From: Zygnema circumcarinatum | Lineage: Eukaryota; Streptophyta; Zygnematophyceae; Zygnematales; Zygnemataceae | NCBI GenBank assembly: GCA_037447605.1 | Contig: CM074806.1 | Location: forward strand, 2,100,801-2,164,800 | Length of the DNA: 64,000 nt | Reading direction: 5' to 3' | Shown here: piece by piece, positions 1 through 11,480 of the stretch | Layout of the letters: the number at the start of each line of letters is the position of its first letter | Numbering within the stretch: the first letter of the stretch is position 1 | Program-made: the position numbers and the translations under genes | Notes under the pieces: generated by a model | The model's database searches: none | What the model was told of the DNA's origin: nothing | The model's input: the letters and a program-made list of their open reading frames with translations, nothing else

Positions 1-43
1 ACCCGAAGAGAGAGAAGCTGCCAGGGCCGATCTGCGCCGTCGG

Positions 44-382
44 ATGACAGAGGCAGGGGTTCCAGAGGGCGTTTGCCTTGCCTGCGGCCTGAATCACAAT
101 CCGCGGCTGCGTTGTGGACCATGGACCTGCACCTTCTGCCAGATCACGGGACATGATGCCCGTGTATGCATGGGCTCTAGAGTGGGCAGCCGGAAGGGAA
201 AGCGGCAGCAGGAACTCACCTGCGAGATCACCTTCATGGATGTGTCAGATGCTCCCACACCACCGGAGCACCGGCTGCCTCATTCCCGCCTCCACCTCCC
301 TACACCCGCTTACACCATCCTGCGCGGCACCTGCTGTCCATCTCCACCGTCAGAACTGCCTTCCCTGTCAAACATCCTTTAG
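44..382 (+). pseudogene. gag-like zinc-knuckle fragment
   Basis: A 112-codon open stretch opening directly into cysteine-rich sequence. Residues about 11-42 hold two Cys pairs, and the second forms a canonical CCHC knuckle (CTFCQITGHDARVC). In retroelements this nucleocapsid motif binds the packaged RNA. The rest of the frame is low-complexity Pro/Ser-rich and looks non-coding, so only the N-terminal third is credible. It sits about 850 bp upstream of the protease fragment, as expected for gag before pol. Confidence 0.5.
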
Positions 383-1024
383 GTCCTGAGACCGACCTGC
401 TCCGTCACGCGATGATGCCCAGGTTGCCGCGGCATTTCAACCAAGCTTGTCCGGATCCCCCATCAGCTTCGCACCGATTCTCAAGCCCGGATCAGAGTTG
501 CAGGCTGCCCTCAAGGGCTCCCTGTGGCCGAAGCGATCCTCATTCTCATCCCCTACCATTCCTCCTGCCGTGTCGACGCACCAGTCCCTCGGGCACGGCT
601 CCACGGTCGCGCCCACCTCTCCGAAGAACTTCAGGTCATCCCCTCCCTTCACGGGTCATCTCCCTTGGGATCCCTCCTGAGGAGGAAATTGAAGATCTCG
701 ATGAAGGAGCGGCAGCGGGCGGCCGGAGACCGACGCCACCGCAGAGGGGAAGATGCACGTCGGGCCCTCCACATCGTGTCGGGCGCCGTTTACCCCCAGG
801 AGGCCGAGATGGACCACCCCCCAGGCGGACGGCCTCTGCTGCGACGCGTCGTTCATCGCTCATGGAGACAAGGCCTAGGGATCGGCATGCTTGTCAGCAG
901 TTGATGCGGCTCTGTACCCAGCTCCTGCCGCCGTGAGTTCGAAGGCCGGGCGGCAAGGGGAAGCCACCTGCGGCCTCCCACGTATGGGCCACCTCCGGGC
1001 GTCCTCGCCGGCGGTGTCCACCAC

Positions 1025-1603
1025 ATGGCTCCGGCGTCTCCTCCGCACCCAGTCCGCTCCCCTCGCCATCCTGCTCGCCAGATTCAGATCCTCCCTCCCA
1101 TCCCAACGCCCAACGTGCGGATCATTGTCAATGTATGGCTCAACGGTCATCCCAGCAAAGCCATGATCGACACGGGGGCTATGCGCACAGTTCTGTCCAA
1201 GCCTGTGATGAAGGCTGCAGGGGTTAAGTTGGACAAGACACTTGAGCCCATTCCCCGATATGTGGGGGTTGAAGGGAGCTTACATGAAGGATTGGGCAGC
1301 GCCCAAGTGGTCATCAGTCTTGGCGAGATGGGAGCCACAGTGAATGCAGTCATCACGGCCGCTGAACACTATTCTATCCTCCTGGGCTCAAATTGGCTCA
1401 TCGCGATGGGAGCACAAATCAACTTTGCTACATGTGGCTGCACTTGTCTGCTGGCGGGGCAGAATCTCTCCCGTCATCCTCAAGTCCCTCACCACCTCCG
1501 CCTTCCCCAAGCGCCACGCCACGGCGCAGGTCTCCTACCCGGAGATCACCATGTACCATTCGGTCGGCAGCTCCCATTCTTCTTATGGATCGGCCAATTC
1601 TGA
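1025..1603 (+). pseudogene. Retroviral-type aspartic protease fragment of a Ty3/gypsy element
   Basis: Residues about 28-137 form a recognisable retropepsin-like domain. A hydrophobic strand (VRIIVNVWLNG) leads to the catalytic loop MIDTGAMRTVLS, and a second-half segment SILLGSNWLIAMGA matches the usual ILG-x-x-WL region. These enzymes cut the retroelement polyprotein as homodimers. The frame then degrades into Ser/Pro-rich sequence. An acidic spacer-like stretch in another frame (1560-1745) ends at a stop, and no reverse transcriptase follows in any frame I could read. A decayed copy rather than an expressed gene. Confidence 0.65.
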
Positions 1604-4049
1604 TACCGATGACGAGACTCCCCCTCCTGCTCCTCCGAGTCCAGCTCTCGGTGCGCCGACGGAAGAACTGTTGCCGCCAGTGATACCTGCACCCAGCTTT
1701 CCCCCCCATGAGACCATCAGTGATGAGGAGTGGCTGGAAATGTGAGAAAGGCAGATCCGATTGAGCATCAGAGTGCTTCTCTCTAAGACCCAATGCAGCA
1801 TTCTCAACTGCGCAATGCTGCCGCCAAAATCACCTCCATTTGACAGCAACAGTCACTCGACTGGCCAGACTCACCTTCGTTCAACACCCACATTATGGAT
1901 AAGGATGATCTCCAGTGATAACCCTAACCTCCACTTCCGCCAGCGCGGCGGCGATGGAGCGAGCGATGGCGAGGGAGCAGTGATCCGATTTGATGAAGCA
2001 CGAAGAAGGATGAGCCAGCCAGGCGTTTGGCCGGATGGCACACTCTCCCATGCAAACTCAGAAACTGAATGCGTAGAATGGGATCTGTACATCCAGGATC
2101 TGATTCCTGACTCTCAGCATCTCCCCCTGATAACCGATGGTTCTGGCACGTGACATGCGGGAATCCTCTGGCGGTGCCCAGCTGCGGCAGGCCGAGTCGC
2201 CTGCAGGGCGGGCTGCGCACGCGCCACACGCTCGTGAGTGGGCAGTCTCCTTCAGCTCGGGGAATAACCAGTTAAGGGCCTGGCCGCCCAGGGGCTCGCG
2301 GCCACTGCTCACATTTCTGCGACCTTCGTGGATGATGCCTCCCTCAGCGAGGGCTGGGCCTCACCTGACATCTTGGCAAGAGTCCTGCGGCAGCTCATAG
2401 CATGCAGCGCTGAAGATTGCACCCAGAAGTCCAAATGGGGCCGTCAGAGATCACTCATCTGAGCACCGCCCTGGCATAGCCTGAAACCATCACTCAACAA
2501 GGATTGGAAGCAATTGCTCTGGATTCACAGGTACCCTGGCTCAGAGTCCTTCTTGGGGCTCACTTCCTTTCTCTCACCGGTTCATCAGCAGCTGTTTCGT
2601 CATCCATTGTTGGAGAAGCCGGAGTGGATGGGATGAACGAGGCGCAGATTTGACTGCCACGCTCGGGAGTGCCTATGAGGCTGCTTGTCTGCCATGATTG
2701 CCTGCAGCCCGTGATTGGCTGGCTGAAGTAGACGGGATTGGCGGCAGTGGCGGTCAGGCTCAGGTTCCTGGATGGAACACCGGTCTAGGTTGCCTGGCGG
2801 GATTCCTTAGAAGGGGATCAGGTAAGTCCTGCTGGCAGGAGGCCGCAGCTGTTTCCTGCTGGGCCCTAAGAAGTTCAGGCCCACACTCCAGAGCAGGTAT
2901 CATGCGGGGATGACCACATGCCCCCTCCACCTGGCTGGCATGAGTGGCCTCCCTCCCAGCACAGTGTGCACGATGGTGTGGTGATGAAGGGTGTAATGTC
3001 TTAAGGTCACTCACGTCAGCGTAGTCACGGGCGTCCTAGTGGCCTCGGTCAGCAATCCCTCAACTCCTCCTCCTGTGCAGCGATGCGGCGTCTAAAACCC
3101 ATCCCTCCACCCACCCTCCTGAACCCTGAGCAACTCCCATGAGATTTTTATTGCCTCTGAGCCCTCATGATTACCTGGGATCCGCTGGTCGTGTTATCGC
3201 AGCGCACCTCCATCGCTAGGAGGACCCTGGGCTTAGCCACAGCCACCCATGGGTCAGGTGGGCCCATCATGGATGGCGATGGCGCTCCCCTTGCTTCCTC
3301 CCCGGTTCCCCCCACGCCAATGACGTCCATTCAGACTCCTCCCTTCTACGCTACGTCATGACCGCACCGTACCCCATTTATCACGGACACCGAGAAAGAC
3401 TCGCTGCTCGCCGCTATGGAACTTCTCTGTTTGATGATGACGGGCAGATCCTGTGCCTTCCCCCTCTGGCCTTGCTGTTTTTTCCCCGATAAACGCATCG
3501 AAATTCTCGGGTGGGCGGGTCAGGCACAGCGGGTTCCACTGGCCAGAAGAAGGGGTGGTCGCCCTCCTCCAGAGCGCTGTTGTGGCCCGGCTGGCGGCGC
3601 GGTGAGCCGCTACATGGAAATGCCTCGTCCAGCGCGCGAGCGCTTATCTCCCCAGGACCATCGTCCCCTGGAGTCAATGAGATCCCCATGCGGCGTCGAA
3701 ATTGGAACGTGGCGCCTTTTCTATCCCCGGCTCGGCACCCCTGCTGGCTGCATTCGAGATCTTGTCACGTGAATAGATACACCAAGTGGGTGAGGGTTCG
3801 CTGCGGAATCTAAGCATTGCCGTCCACTGCAGCGCCTCCTGGCGGCCAGCACCGCCACTCTCTCTCCTCTCTGTCACTATGGCGATGGCACCGATGCGGC
3901 GGGCGTTTGCGAGGCTGTATGCGGGCTTCGGCGTCATCACCACACCTCTGGCCCCTCCTCCAGTGAAGGAATGGGCTGCGGAGCGTGCACTGCGCGCCGG
4001 CGGATGCGCTCGTCGCGGCTGCCCCCGAACTCGAGGCGGGAAGCTGGCG

Positions 4050-4220
4050 CGGAGGTCATCCTCCCTGGTCTCCACGTGCAACACCTTCGTTCACCTGCTC
4101 CACAGGCTTCTCTCCTGCGAGCTCCTCTATGGCCGTGAGCCACCGCATCCCCTGACCTCCTCTCTGCCTCGGCCCCTCTTCCCCGATGGCACGCCTCCCG
4201 GTCGGGTCATCCCAGCTTGA
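4050..4220 (+). pseudogene. Integrase C-terminal trace
   Basis: The short run CELLYGREPPHPL matches the conserved (P)xELLYGRxPRxP segment at the end of the Ty3/gypsy integrase core. The bases just upstream can be read as a frame-slipped version of the NT-x-VHxxTG motif that normally precedes it. Only about 30 residues are credible. The rest of the surrounding open frame is GC-rich noise. Confidence 0.4.
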
Positions 4221-4895
4221 GCTCCTGGGCCTCCGCTCCAAACCCTAGGATTCCATGGCCTCCCACCACCTCGACCGAGCGCACAGACGACAACTCACCG
4301 TCTTTGGGAGGCGCCGACGTGCTGCTCTTCCGCCCAATCAGGTAGCGCCACATCAGCTCTTTTGGCTCAGGAATCTTGCCAAACCTACTCCACGGGCTTT
4401 TCCGTGGTTGGGCCCCTTCATTTGTGTCGGTTCGTCGGAGATCCCGGGTTGTGGGCCATCGTTTCGGAAGGCCGGACTCTAGTGTGGAAGGCGCCGGGCG
4501 GGTCGCGTCACATTGGTTTGACATTCGTATAGGCGTGAGCGGTCCCTCCCCCGCAATGGTGGGCATTTTCCGACCGCGCGGCCTCCTGCGTCTCCTGCCT
4601 GGCGACTCCTAATTCAGTCATTTCTAATTCCCGCGCCGTGTCCTCCGCCACTTTGCCCCTCGCCCACATCGCCCGGCCAGAGGATGTTGCTTGATAAATC
4701 CTCGGATCTCCAATTGCAAACCCGCGGCAGCTTCTTCACAGCGGGACTCAGCAGCTCAGGTCCACATCATCATTGGCTCCTCCGCTGCCTTTTGTCTGTT
4801 TTCTCATTAACAGGCAGGGGCATGCTTGTTTCCCCCAGCGTGTGTGGGTGTGGCGTGGCAAGGGCTGCGTTGGCGGCGGGTCCCAGTAGGTTAGC

Positions 4896-5828
4896 TGTCT
4901 TGACATAGGCCTCTGGTGGATCAGCGGAATGCGGGAACAGGGCGGAGATGAGGAGCGCGGCGCATCGTGGCGGCCCGCGGACGGCGCACCATCCGGCGCG
5001 GCGCACTCGAAGCGCCAGAGTGCCGCCCGATTGTCCATCGTGACCTGCCAAAGGCTCCACGTAGTCCATCGGGCCTCTGCGGGGCGGTTAGCCCATCAAG
5101 ATTCCACCTGCTTGAGCTCAACTCAGTGTTAAGTAGATGGGATGTCGGTGATGCTTTTTTGTCTTTTAGTAGCTGGGCTTAGTATTTGTATTTGCTGTGT
5201 AGTTTGTTGTCTTGTTCTTCTTTCTTCTTTTACCTTCCTCTTCCATTGCGGCGGCAGATGCTAGTAAGAGAGAGAGAGAGAGAGAGAGAGTTTTCATGCC
5301 ATAGATAGAGAGAGAGAGAAAGAGTCTTTATTTCCTGATAGCATTTAGATCCAGTACAACCCATTTAAAGCAGAGATTTCAATGAGAAGACAATTTCATT
5401 GTAATGACATTGCCGAGCCAGCTCACAAACAAATGAGCTCCAAAATACCACCTTTATCTAAGTTGTGTATATTTTACCCTCTGCTGTCACTATGCCAAGC
5501 CCCTATCTTGTCTGTCCTACCTTCATGTTCTCAATGACCAATGATCACTAGAAGCCTAGCTAAGGAGACTCAGGGAGAAGGGACGGGGAGGAGGGTTCCC
5601 CAAGGAAGGGCTATTTGCAACATCAGGGTCCGCGGCCGCTCGTGGGAGACCTTCGGGTCCCACGTCTGGCTGCGCGTACCTCTGAATCCCCCGGATCCCG
5701 CTCTGCTGCTGCGCGCGACCCGCGGCACCACCCCGACCCTGCGTCAGTCGCACGGACGCGCGAGTGGCGACGGCACCTGCGGCTGGCTCGGCGGTCTTTG
5801 TTTAACCCCACTTATCTTGTGCTAGACA
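4896..5828 (+). repeat. LTR-like block, copy 1
   Basis: About 933 bp, similar throughout to 26258-27191. Shared landmarks are TGTC at the start, the block around GCGGGAACAGGGCGG, the TTAAGTAGATGGGATGTC segment, a GA microsatellite after AGATGCTA, the CAATGATCACTAGAAGCC segment, and the end CTTATCTTGTGCTAG-ACA. TG...CA termini and equal length suggest a long terminal repeat. Its place right after the gag-pol remnants fits a 3' LTR. The 5' LTR of this element is outside the window. Confidence 0.55.
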
Positions 5829-6602
5829 GGGCTTGCGCAAAACGCGCCTAATCTGCCAGCTGGTGCGGCCGCCGTGAGCGCTCGCTATCCCCGTCTTCTG
5901 ATTGAATACGGTGCGATCCCGGTCGATATTGTCAATACGATACGCGAAACTCCCCGATGGTTGGATGACGACGGTGTGTGCGCAGTATATGCGTCACGGT
6001 GTGTAGCGATACGATGCGGTGTTTAAATGATACAACACGATACGGTACGATATGGTATGGTACGATACGTACGGTTAAACATGAACTCTAACAGAATACC
6101 GCCCGTCTATTCGTAACACGAACCTTATATATGCAAATTTAATATTTTCGCCTCATTTTGCCCGGAACCAGGGTGGAAAATATGAGGACCCCCTACTGTA
6201 CTGTAGGGAGTCCTCGTATTTACCGCCCTAAGGAGTGCGTCCTCAAGAAATTCGCCCCGATTTTGCCGAAACCACCTTTTTGTACGGTAACTTCGTGTTA
6301 CCGTACAGTCAACAGTCATCTTATTTTCGCCATGGTTTTGGCAAATATGAGGCGAAAATATTGATTTTTGCAAATAGAAGGTTCGTGTTACCAATAGACG
6401 GGCGGTATTGTTAGAGTTCATGTTAGAAATCATGTTGGACCGTACGTATCGTACCGCATCATGTCGTACCGTATCGTACCGTCTCGTTAAGTATCGTATC
6501 GTATTGTTTCGTATCGGAGCCAAAAAGGAGGAACGACGAGCGAGCGCCTCTTACGGCGGCCCGTGCGGGAAGATTCGGTGAGTTTTGCTGAAGCCCGTAA
6601 CG
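5829..6602. mobile_element. Foldback-type inverted-repeat element with TACGA-rich arms
   Basis: The two halves are imperfect reverse complements around a centre near 6215-6255. The outer arms carry the signature GGGCTT-CGCAAAAC...GCCGCCGT-AG-GGCGCTCGCT (left 5826-5885, inverted right 6530-6600). Next inward are runs of TACGATACGG-like pentamers. The inner arms contain ACCGCCCGTCTATTCGTAACACG (left 6099-6121, inverted near 6385-6411). Long inverted halves without an ORF are typical of foldback or non-autonomous TIR elements. No target duplication was identified, so the class is open. Confidence 0.55.
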
Positions 6603-7065
6603 GCTACTGTAGTACAGAAAGTACAGTACGGCAAGTACGGCAAGTACGGTTTTTAGGGTTTCAGGGTTTTAGGGGTAGTACGGATAACACAGAGTTACCG
6701 TACAAAAAGGTGGTTTCGGCAAAATCGGGGCGAATTTCTTGACTGTACAGGGTGGAAAATATGAGGACTGCTGACTGTACTACAGTATTCGGACTGTTCG
6801 TACTGTCCGTACTGTCCGTACTAGCTGTACTAGCCGTTACGGGCTTACGCAAAACTCACCTAATCTCCCCGCACGTGCCGCCGTAAGAGGCGCTCGCTCT
6901 TCTCCCCTCCTTCTTGGCTTCGATATGATACGATACGGTACGGTACGGTACGATACGATACGAAACGTCCCGATACGGTACTATCCGTACTAGCCGTACG
7001 AGTTGTAGTAACCGATACGGTACGATACGGTACGATATGGTAATCGAAGCAGGCCATCGAAGAGG
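6603..7065. repeat. Further partial copy of the TACGA/GGGCTTACGC repeat family
   Basis: Forward copy of the terminal signature (CGTTACGGGCTTACGCAAAAC, 6835-6855) followed by the AGGCGCTCGCTCTTCTCCCC block and TACGATACGG pentamers to about 7045. The preceding 6603-6830 contains GTACTGTCCGTACT-type short repeats, an inverted copy of the GATTTTGCCGAAACCACC segment (6700-6735), and a TTTTAGGGTTTCAGGGTTTTAGGG telomere-like motif (6652-6675). Confidence 0.55.
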
Positions 7066-7424
7066 ACTTTCTTCTTCAAAGTTCCCGAAGGCAGACCTGC
7101 TACCCACGGCTCTCGAGCACAGGCAAGAATAGGGCTCAAGGGAGACGGAGCTCACTAAGGTTTAGGCAGTTTTTTCTTTGTTTTTTTCTTTTCTTTTTTT
7201 AAGATTTTAGAGGGGGACGAGAATGTGGGTAGTTCGGAGGTTCGCATTGGCAGCAAGCGTCAATGTAAATAGCATTTTTTTCCTTCTTTTTTAAGGCCCT
7301 GTGGTTAGTTTTTTCTGCCCAGCAGCATAGGGAGGCTTATTCTTTGCCGCGTATGTGCGTCGGAGGAATTTTGAAGTGACCAAAAAAAAAAAGTTGTGGC
7401 TTTCAGCATTAGCCAGCCGATGTT
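7066..7424. other. Intergenic, no gene recognised
   Basis: Moderately T-rich sequence with homopolymer runs (T at 7170-7200, A at 7381-7391). No conserved coding frame or repeat family was recognised before the first satellite array begins. Confidence 0.5.
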
Positions 7425-7785
7425 GCAGTCGTTGGCAATGGTTGGGTGGGGCGGGAACCAATGGTCCAATGGTTGCAATCATTCGCAATGGTTGGGTAGG
7501 GCAGAAATCAATGGTCCAATGGTTGCAGTCATTGGCAATGGTTGGTTGGGAAGCCAGCCATTGCTTGCAACCATTGGCAATGATTGGGTGGGGCGGGAAT
7601 CAATGGTCCAATGGTTGCAGTTATTTGCAATGGTTGGCTGGGTAGCCAGCCAATGGTTTCAACCATTGGCAATGATTGGGTGGGGCGAGAATCAATGTTC
7701 CAATGGTTGCAATTTTTGGCAATGGTTGGCTGGATAGCCAGGCAATTGGTGCAACCATTGGCAATGGTTGGGTGGGCAAGCAATA
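7425..7785 (+). repeat. 92-bp satellite, array 1
   Basis: About four diverged units. Each unit holds GGCAATGGTTGGCTGGGTAGCC, a CAATGGTTGCAACCATTG-type palindrome and GGTGGGGCGGGAATCAATGG. Spacing measured in the best array is 92 bp. The array ends abruptly at about 7785 in unrelated sequence. Confidence 0.9.
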
Positions 7786-8289
7786 TATCGCATTTTTACA
7801 CCGGGATATATCGGGCGGTATAATATCGCGATACATCCAATACTTCCATACCGCTTTATCTCGCGTAAGTTCCAGAATCGCCTCCTCCGCCAAGCTGCCT
7901 CCAAATCGAAAAATTTAAACTAACGTGGCGCCTACTCATTGGTCGCGGTGCGAAAACTCTCTATCTCTACCCCCGCCTCCGTGCGCTTACCGCGTCCCGC
8001 ACCACGGTGTGCCCACCATCGCTGGACGCGCTTTGATTGGCTGCGCGTGACTTCGGATCTCCGTCTTCGTGGCGCGTCTAGCGACTGTCACGTCACGCCC
8101 CTGAATTCGAGCACGTATTGATGTTTGCAGTCGGCCCGCAGGTGCGAGTTCGTCTGTGTGCGCCGCGTGGCGACTGTGGTCCCATCGAGGCAAAATCTTC
8201 TTATGCGTCGACCGTCGTTGGCCGTTGGAGGATTCCACACCGTCCGATTAGCCGTTAAGAAAAGCACTGCTGATGTCAGCCGTCCGTCC
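7786..8289. other. Spacer between satellite arrays
   Basis: About 500 bp of unique-looking sequence, with no conserved ORF, lying between two satellite arrays of the same orientation. Confidence 0.5.
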
Positions 8290-8606
8290 GTTGGGAAGCC
8301 AGCCAATGGTTGCAACAATTGGCAATGATTGAGTGGGGCGGGAATCAGTGGTCCAATGGTTGCAGTCATTGGCAATGATTGCGTGGGGCGGGAATCAATG
8401 GTCCAATGGTTGCGGCCATTGGCAATGGTTGGCTGGCTAGCCAGCCAATGGTTGCAATCATCAGATCCAATGGTTGCGTAGGGCGGGAATCAATGGTCCA
8501 ATGGTTGCAGTCATTGGCAATGGTTGGTTGGGTAGCCAGCCAATGGTTGCAACCAATGGCAATGCTTCGGTGGGCGGGAATCAATGGTCCAATGGTTGCA
8601 GTTCCA
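8290..8606 (+). repeat. 92-bp satellite, array 2
   Basis: About three and a half units with the same core as array 1, same orientation. One unit has a truncated middle (ATCATCAGATCCAATGG, 8456-8472). The array ends about 390 bp upstream of the first recognisable VPS2 exon. Confidence 0.9.
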
Positions 8607-8997
8607 TTTCACAGAATGTGCTGAGAACAGAGGTAGAGGCTTGCTGGTTGCTTTTGAAACCCCTGCTGCGAACCTTCCCTTTGATAAGCAACAGTGTGGA
8701 AAAGCTGAGGCCAAGAAGATAAGAAGACGATGTTCAGCAGCTGCTGTACCGAGGGATGAGGAACTGCGATCCATGAGAGCTAGCACTATCCGCTGGTCTG
8801 CTGAAGAGTCCCTGTCAGTTGAAGCATAGTAATGCGCTTCAAGGTCAGCCATGGCCACCGCCGCGTGCTCTCCGAGCTGCTCCAGGCTCCTCCCTACATC
8901 CTCCGTGTGTTCCTCGAACTGAGAGCTGCGTTCTGCAATGGCGGCGTTCAAAGAGGCGAAATCGGCAAAAAGTGGAGTTGGGCTATGGCTATTGCAG

Positions 8998-10794
8998 AGC
9001 TCCTGCGAGAAAACAAGCGCATGCTGGATCGCTCCATTCGGGACATCGAGCGGGAGAGGCAGCAGTTGCAGGCACAGGAGAAGAAACTGATCGCAGAAAT
9101 TAAGAAGACTGCAAAGCAGGGGCAGATGGTGGGCCCTTCGCTTTCCTGTCGCTCCCTCGAGCCATTTGTTCAGCCGTGCGTGCATCATGACGAAGTGCAG
9201 GGTTCATCATCTTAATTTATATGCCTTCCTTCGTTTTTAGTTTTGAATGAAGCGTATTGTTTGCATTCATTCATTGTCAAATGTCGATGCTGTGTACGCA
9301 AAATATGCATGTGAATATTTATTCTTTATCGAATGGATAGAGGTCGGTTTTGCCGCCTGCTTTCTGCAGAAGCGTTTCGCTTGCCTAGTTGGATAGTTGT
9401 TCTGCACTTAACATGACTAGTTTTGCCACTTTGTGTTTCAACTTACGTCGAAATTCTTATTTTTCTCCCACTGTTTGCTCAGAAAACTCGACTCTGTAAA
9501 GGCGTCTGTGCTTTCCATATTAATGCTCTGGCAGGGAGACCGGCTTGCAGGGAGCTGTGAGGGTGAACAAGGCACCAAATAACAAAGTTTTATGGGCTGA
9601 AGTCTCAGCTGCAGGGCATTCCATTAAGAATACAGGTAAGAAGGCAGCTTTTTATCCAATACTCCACATCCATTTTAGGTGCATTTTGGTTAAGCAAAAG
9701 CTTGAGCCTCTCAGGCAAGAACTAGAAGTGGATCAGCTCTAACCTGATGAGACGTTTTTGCATTTGAAGGGCGTGTTCTGCCAGCTGTTGAAAGTTTTGT
9801 GTTTGTGTACAGACTCTGAAGTCGACACAGGCCATGGCGGAAGCCATGAGGGGAGTCACGAAGGCCATGGGCCAAATGAACAAGCAGCTCAACCTGCTCG
9901 CCCTCCAAAAGATAATGCAGGAGTTTGAGCGTCAGAATGAGAAGATGGAAATGACTTCGGAAATGATGGGGGATGCCGTTGATGATGCCTTGGAAGGAGA
10001 CGAGGAAGAGGAGGAAACGGAGGAGCTCGTGAATCAAGTTTTTGATGAAATTGGAATTGATTTGGATCAGCAGGTTCGTGCTCTTTTCTTTGGAATACGA
10101 TATCTTGTCAATTGCTCAATATGTTATAAAAATTCAAGGGTTGGACGCTCGATCAAATTACCTGATCCATGTCATTGGTTGAAGTTGCTGCGAGTCCCCA
10201 TGAATTCAGCTCATGCCGTTGTTAGTGCAAAAAGTTGGGTCAGTTAGGTCCATCAGCAGGCTCGGATTGACTTCAAATTCACTTACTCTCTCCCAATGCA
10301 AAGACCATTCCTTCTATATAAAAGGCACATACACTTAATTATCGAAAGCACTCACCTACATGTATGGTCTAGTAAAGCAGAAGGTCATATTGCTGTTCAG
10401 TAGATGCGGTAAGGCACATTCGTCTGTATATAGTCTAAGCGGGGGGGGGAGATGGGAAGGGAGGAAGAGAGAGAGGGATTCCTGGGATTCCACTTTTCCT
10501 TCTCCCCACCCTTCTTCCAGATGCATGCGGCCTGTCTCCCATGCTGCCAATCTCCATTAGCAAGCCCCTGAATCTCTTACTGACGGGAATTTAAACATTT
10601 TTCTGCCTTGCCCCTCCTTCCGCAGCTTGTGAACGCTCCTGCGGTTGCCGCCCAGCCCCAGGTGCAGGCCACAGCCGCCAAAGTTGCTCAGCCGGCGGGA
10701 GCAGGGAGGGGGAGGAGGCCCGCCCCCTGAAGGCGACGGCATAGACAGCAACTTGCAAGCTCGGCTGGACAACTTGAGGCGGCTGTAAAGGCGC
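8998..10794 (+). CDS. VPS2: VPS2 (CHMP2-type) ESCRT-III subunit gene, frame disrupted twice; possible pseudogene
   Basis: ESCRT-III subunits polymerise on endosomal membranes to bud intraluminal vesicles and recruit VPS4. Exons read: 8998-9128 (ELLRENKRMLDRSIRDIERE, ending KTAKQGQM), 9551-9635, 9813-10073 (TLKSTQAMAEAMRGVTKAMG, then DDALEGDEEEEETEEL), and 10626-10794 ending in the MIM1-like tail GIDSNLQARLDNLRRL. Two lesions are visible. Exon 2 keeps GAVRV and then TRHQITKFYGLKSQLQ in another frame; it is 85 nt where 105 are expected, so 20 nt coding the usual MAKDLIR are missing at 9566/9567. In the last exon one surplus base in the G-rich tract near 10705-10720 puts a stop (10728-10730) before the conserved tail. 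The usual N-terminal exon (FG-x-x-KTPAE) was not found between the satellite and 8997. Either a pseudogene or a copy with assembly errors. Confidence 0.85.
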
Positions 10795-11274
10795 AATGTA
10801 CATATGTATGGCTAGTCGTGTGATGCTTAACGGGGAGTGATATTTTTTACGCTCATGGAGCACCTGATTATAGTCCTCGAATGACTGGGTACTGAGTGGT
10901 GGGGCCAACATAAGTAGGCTGTGTGGGAGGAGTTTTATGTTCTAGTGCAAACTTTTGTTTCAAGAGCTGTTGATTCTGTTTTCACGGTGGAGGGCGACCT
11001 TCCCTTCCCCACCCCCTCCATCCCTCTCTCCCTCTCCCACCACCTAGACAATCACTCTCGATGCAATACTGTCAGAGAAGGTGATGACAAGGTTACAAAG
11101 ACAAGTGCTGGCGATTCAGCCAACCAACTGCTAATCATTTCTATCACCTCAGTGCAGTGATGATGCAAGTAGACCAATGCGCTTGCCAACAGGCCATGTA
11201 GATTGAAAAGCCCATGTTTCAAAAGATTCCGCCCGCAAGAAGCTGTTGAGGTCCGTTGGTTATCGACCGACCAA
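10795..11274. other. Downstream of VPS2, no gene recognised
   Basis: Presumed 3' flank of the VPS2 locus. Contains a pyrimidine-rich tract (11000-11040). No conserved frame is visible. Confidence 0.45.
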
Positions 11275-11480
11275 CCATGCCAACGGTTTCAGTCATTGGC
11301 AATGGCTGGCTTGGTAGCCAGCCAATGGTTGCGACCATTGGCAATGGTTGGGTGGGGCGGGAATCAATTGGTCCAATGGTTGCATTCATTGGCAACTTTT
11401 GGCTGTGTAGCCAGACCAATGGTTGCAACCGTTGGCAATGGTTGGGTGGGTAGCCAGCCAATGGTTGCCACCATTGAGAG
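11275..11480 (+). repeat. 92-bp satellite, array 3
   Basis: Slightly more than two units (GGCAATGGCTGGCTTGGTAGCC at 11298, GGTTGGGTGGGGCGGGAATC near 11346, then a second diverged unit). Same strand as the other arrays. Followed by a GA-rich tract, 11480-11565, a junction type also seen at 14487-14540. Confidence 0.9.

Larger units (their letters stand above)
1..5828 (+). mobile_element. Degenerate Ty3/gypsy-like LTR retrotransposon (left end outside window)
   Basis: Three landmarks occur in the order expected of a gag-pol element. A CCHC zinc knuckle (C-x2-C-x4-H-x4-C, CTFCQITGHDARVC) is encoded near 128-169. A retropepsin-like domain with the active-site triplet DTGA lies near 1168-1180. 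An integrase C-terminal trace (CELLYGREPPHPL) is read near 4118-4156. An LTR-like block ends the region at 4896-5828. The frame is interrupted by many stops and shifts, and no intact reverse transcriptase or RNase H motif could be read between 1800 and 4000. The order zinc knuckle, protease, integrase is typical of Ty3/gypsy polyproteins. Assignment to one element is inference because the middle is unreadable. Confidence 0.6.

Noticed and set aside
6125-7155. Frames such as SYRIVPYRTVS and RYDTVRHDAVRY
   Set aside because: Translations of TACGA/TACGG pentamers, which lack stops in several frames. No gene.
8511-9188. 225-codon minus-strand frame opposite VPS2 exon 1
   Set aside because: It is antisense to a strongly conserved ESCRT-III exon and runs into satellite sequence. 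No domain is recognisable.
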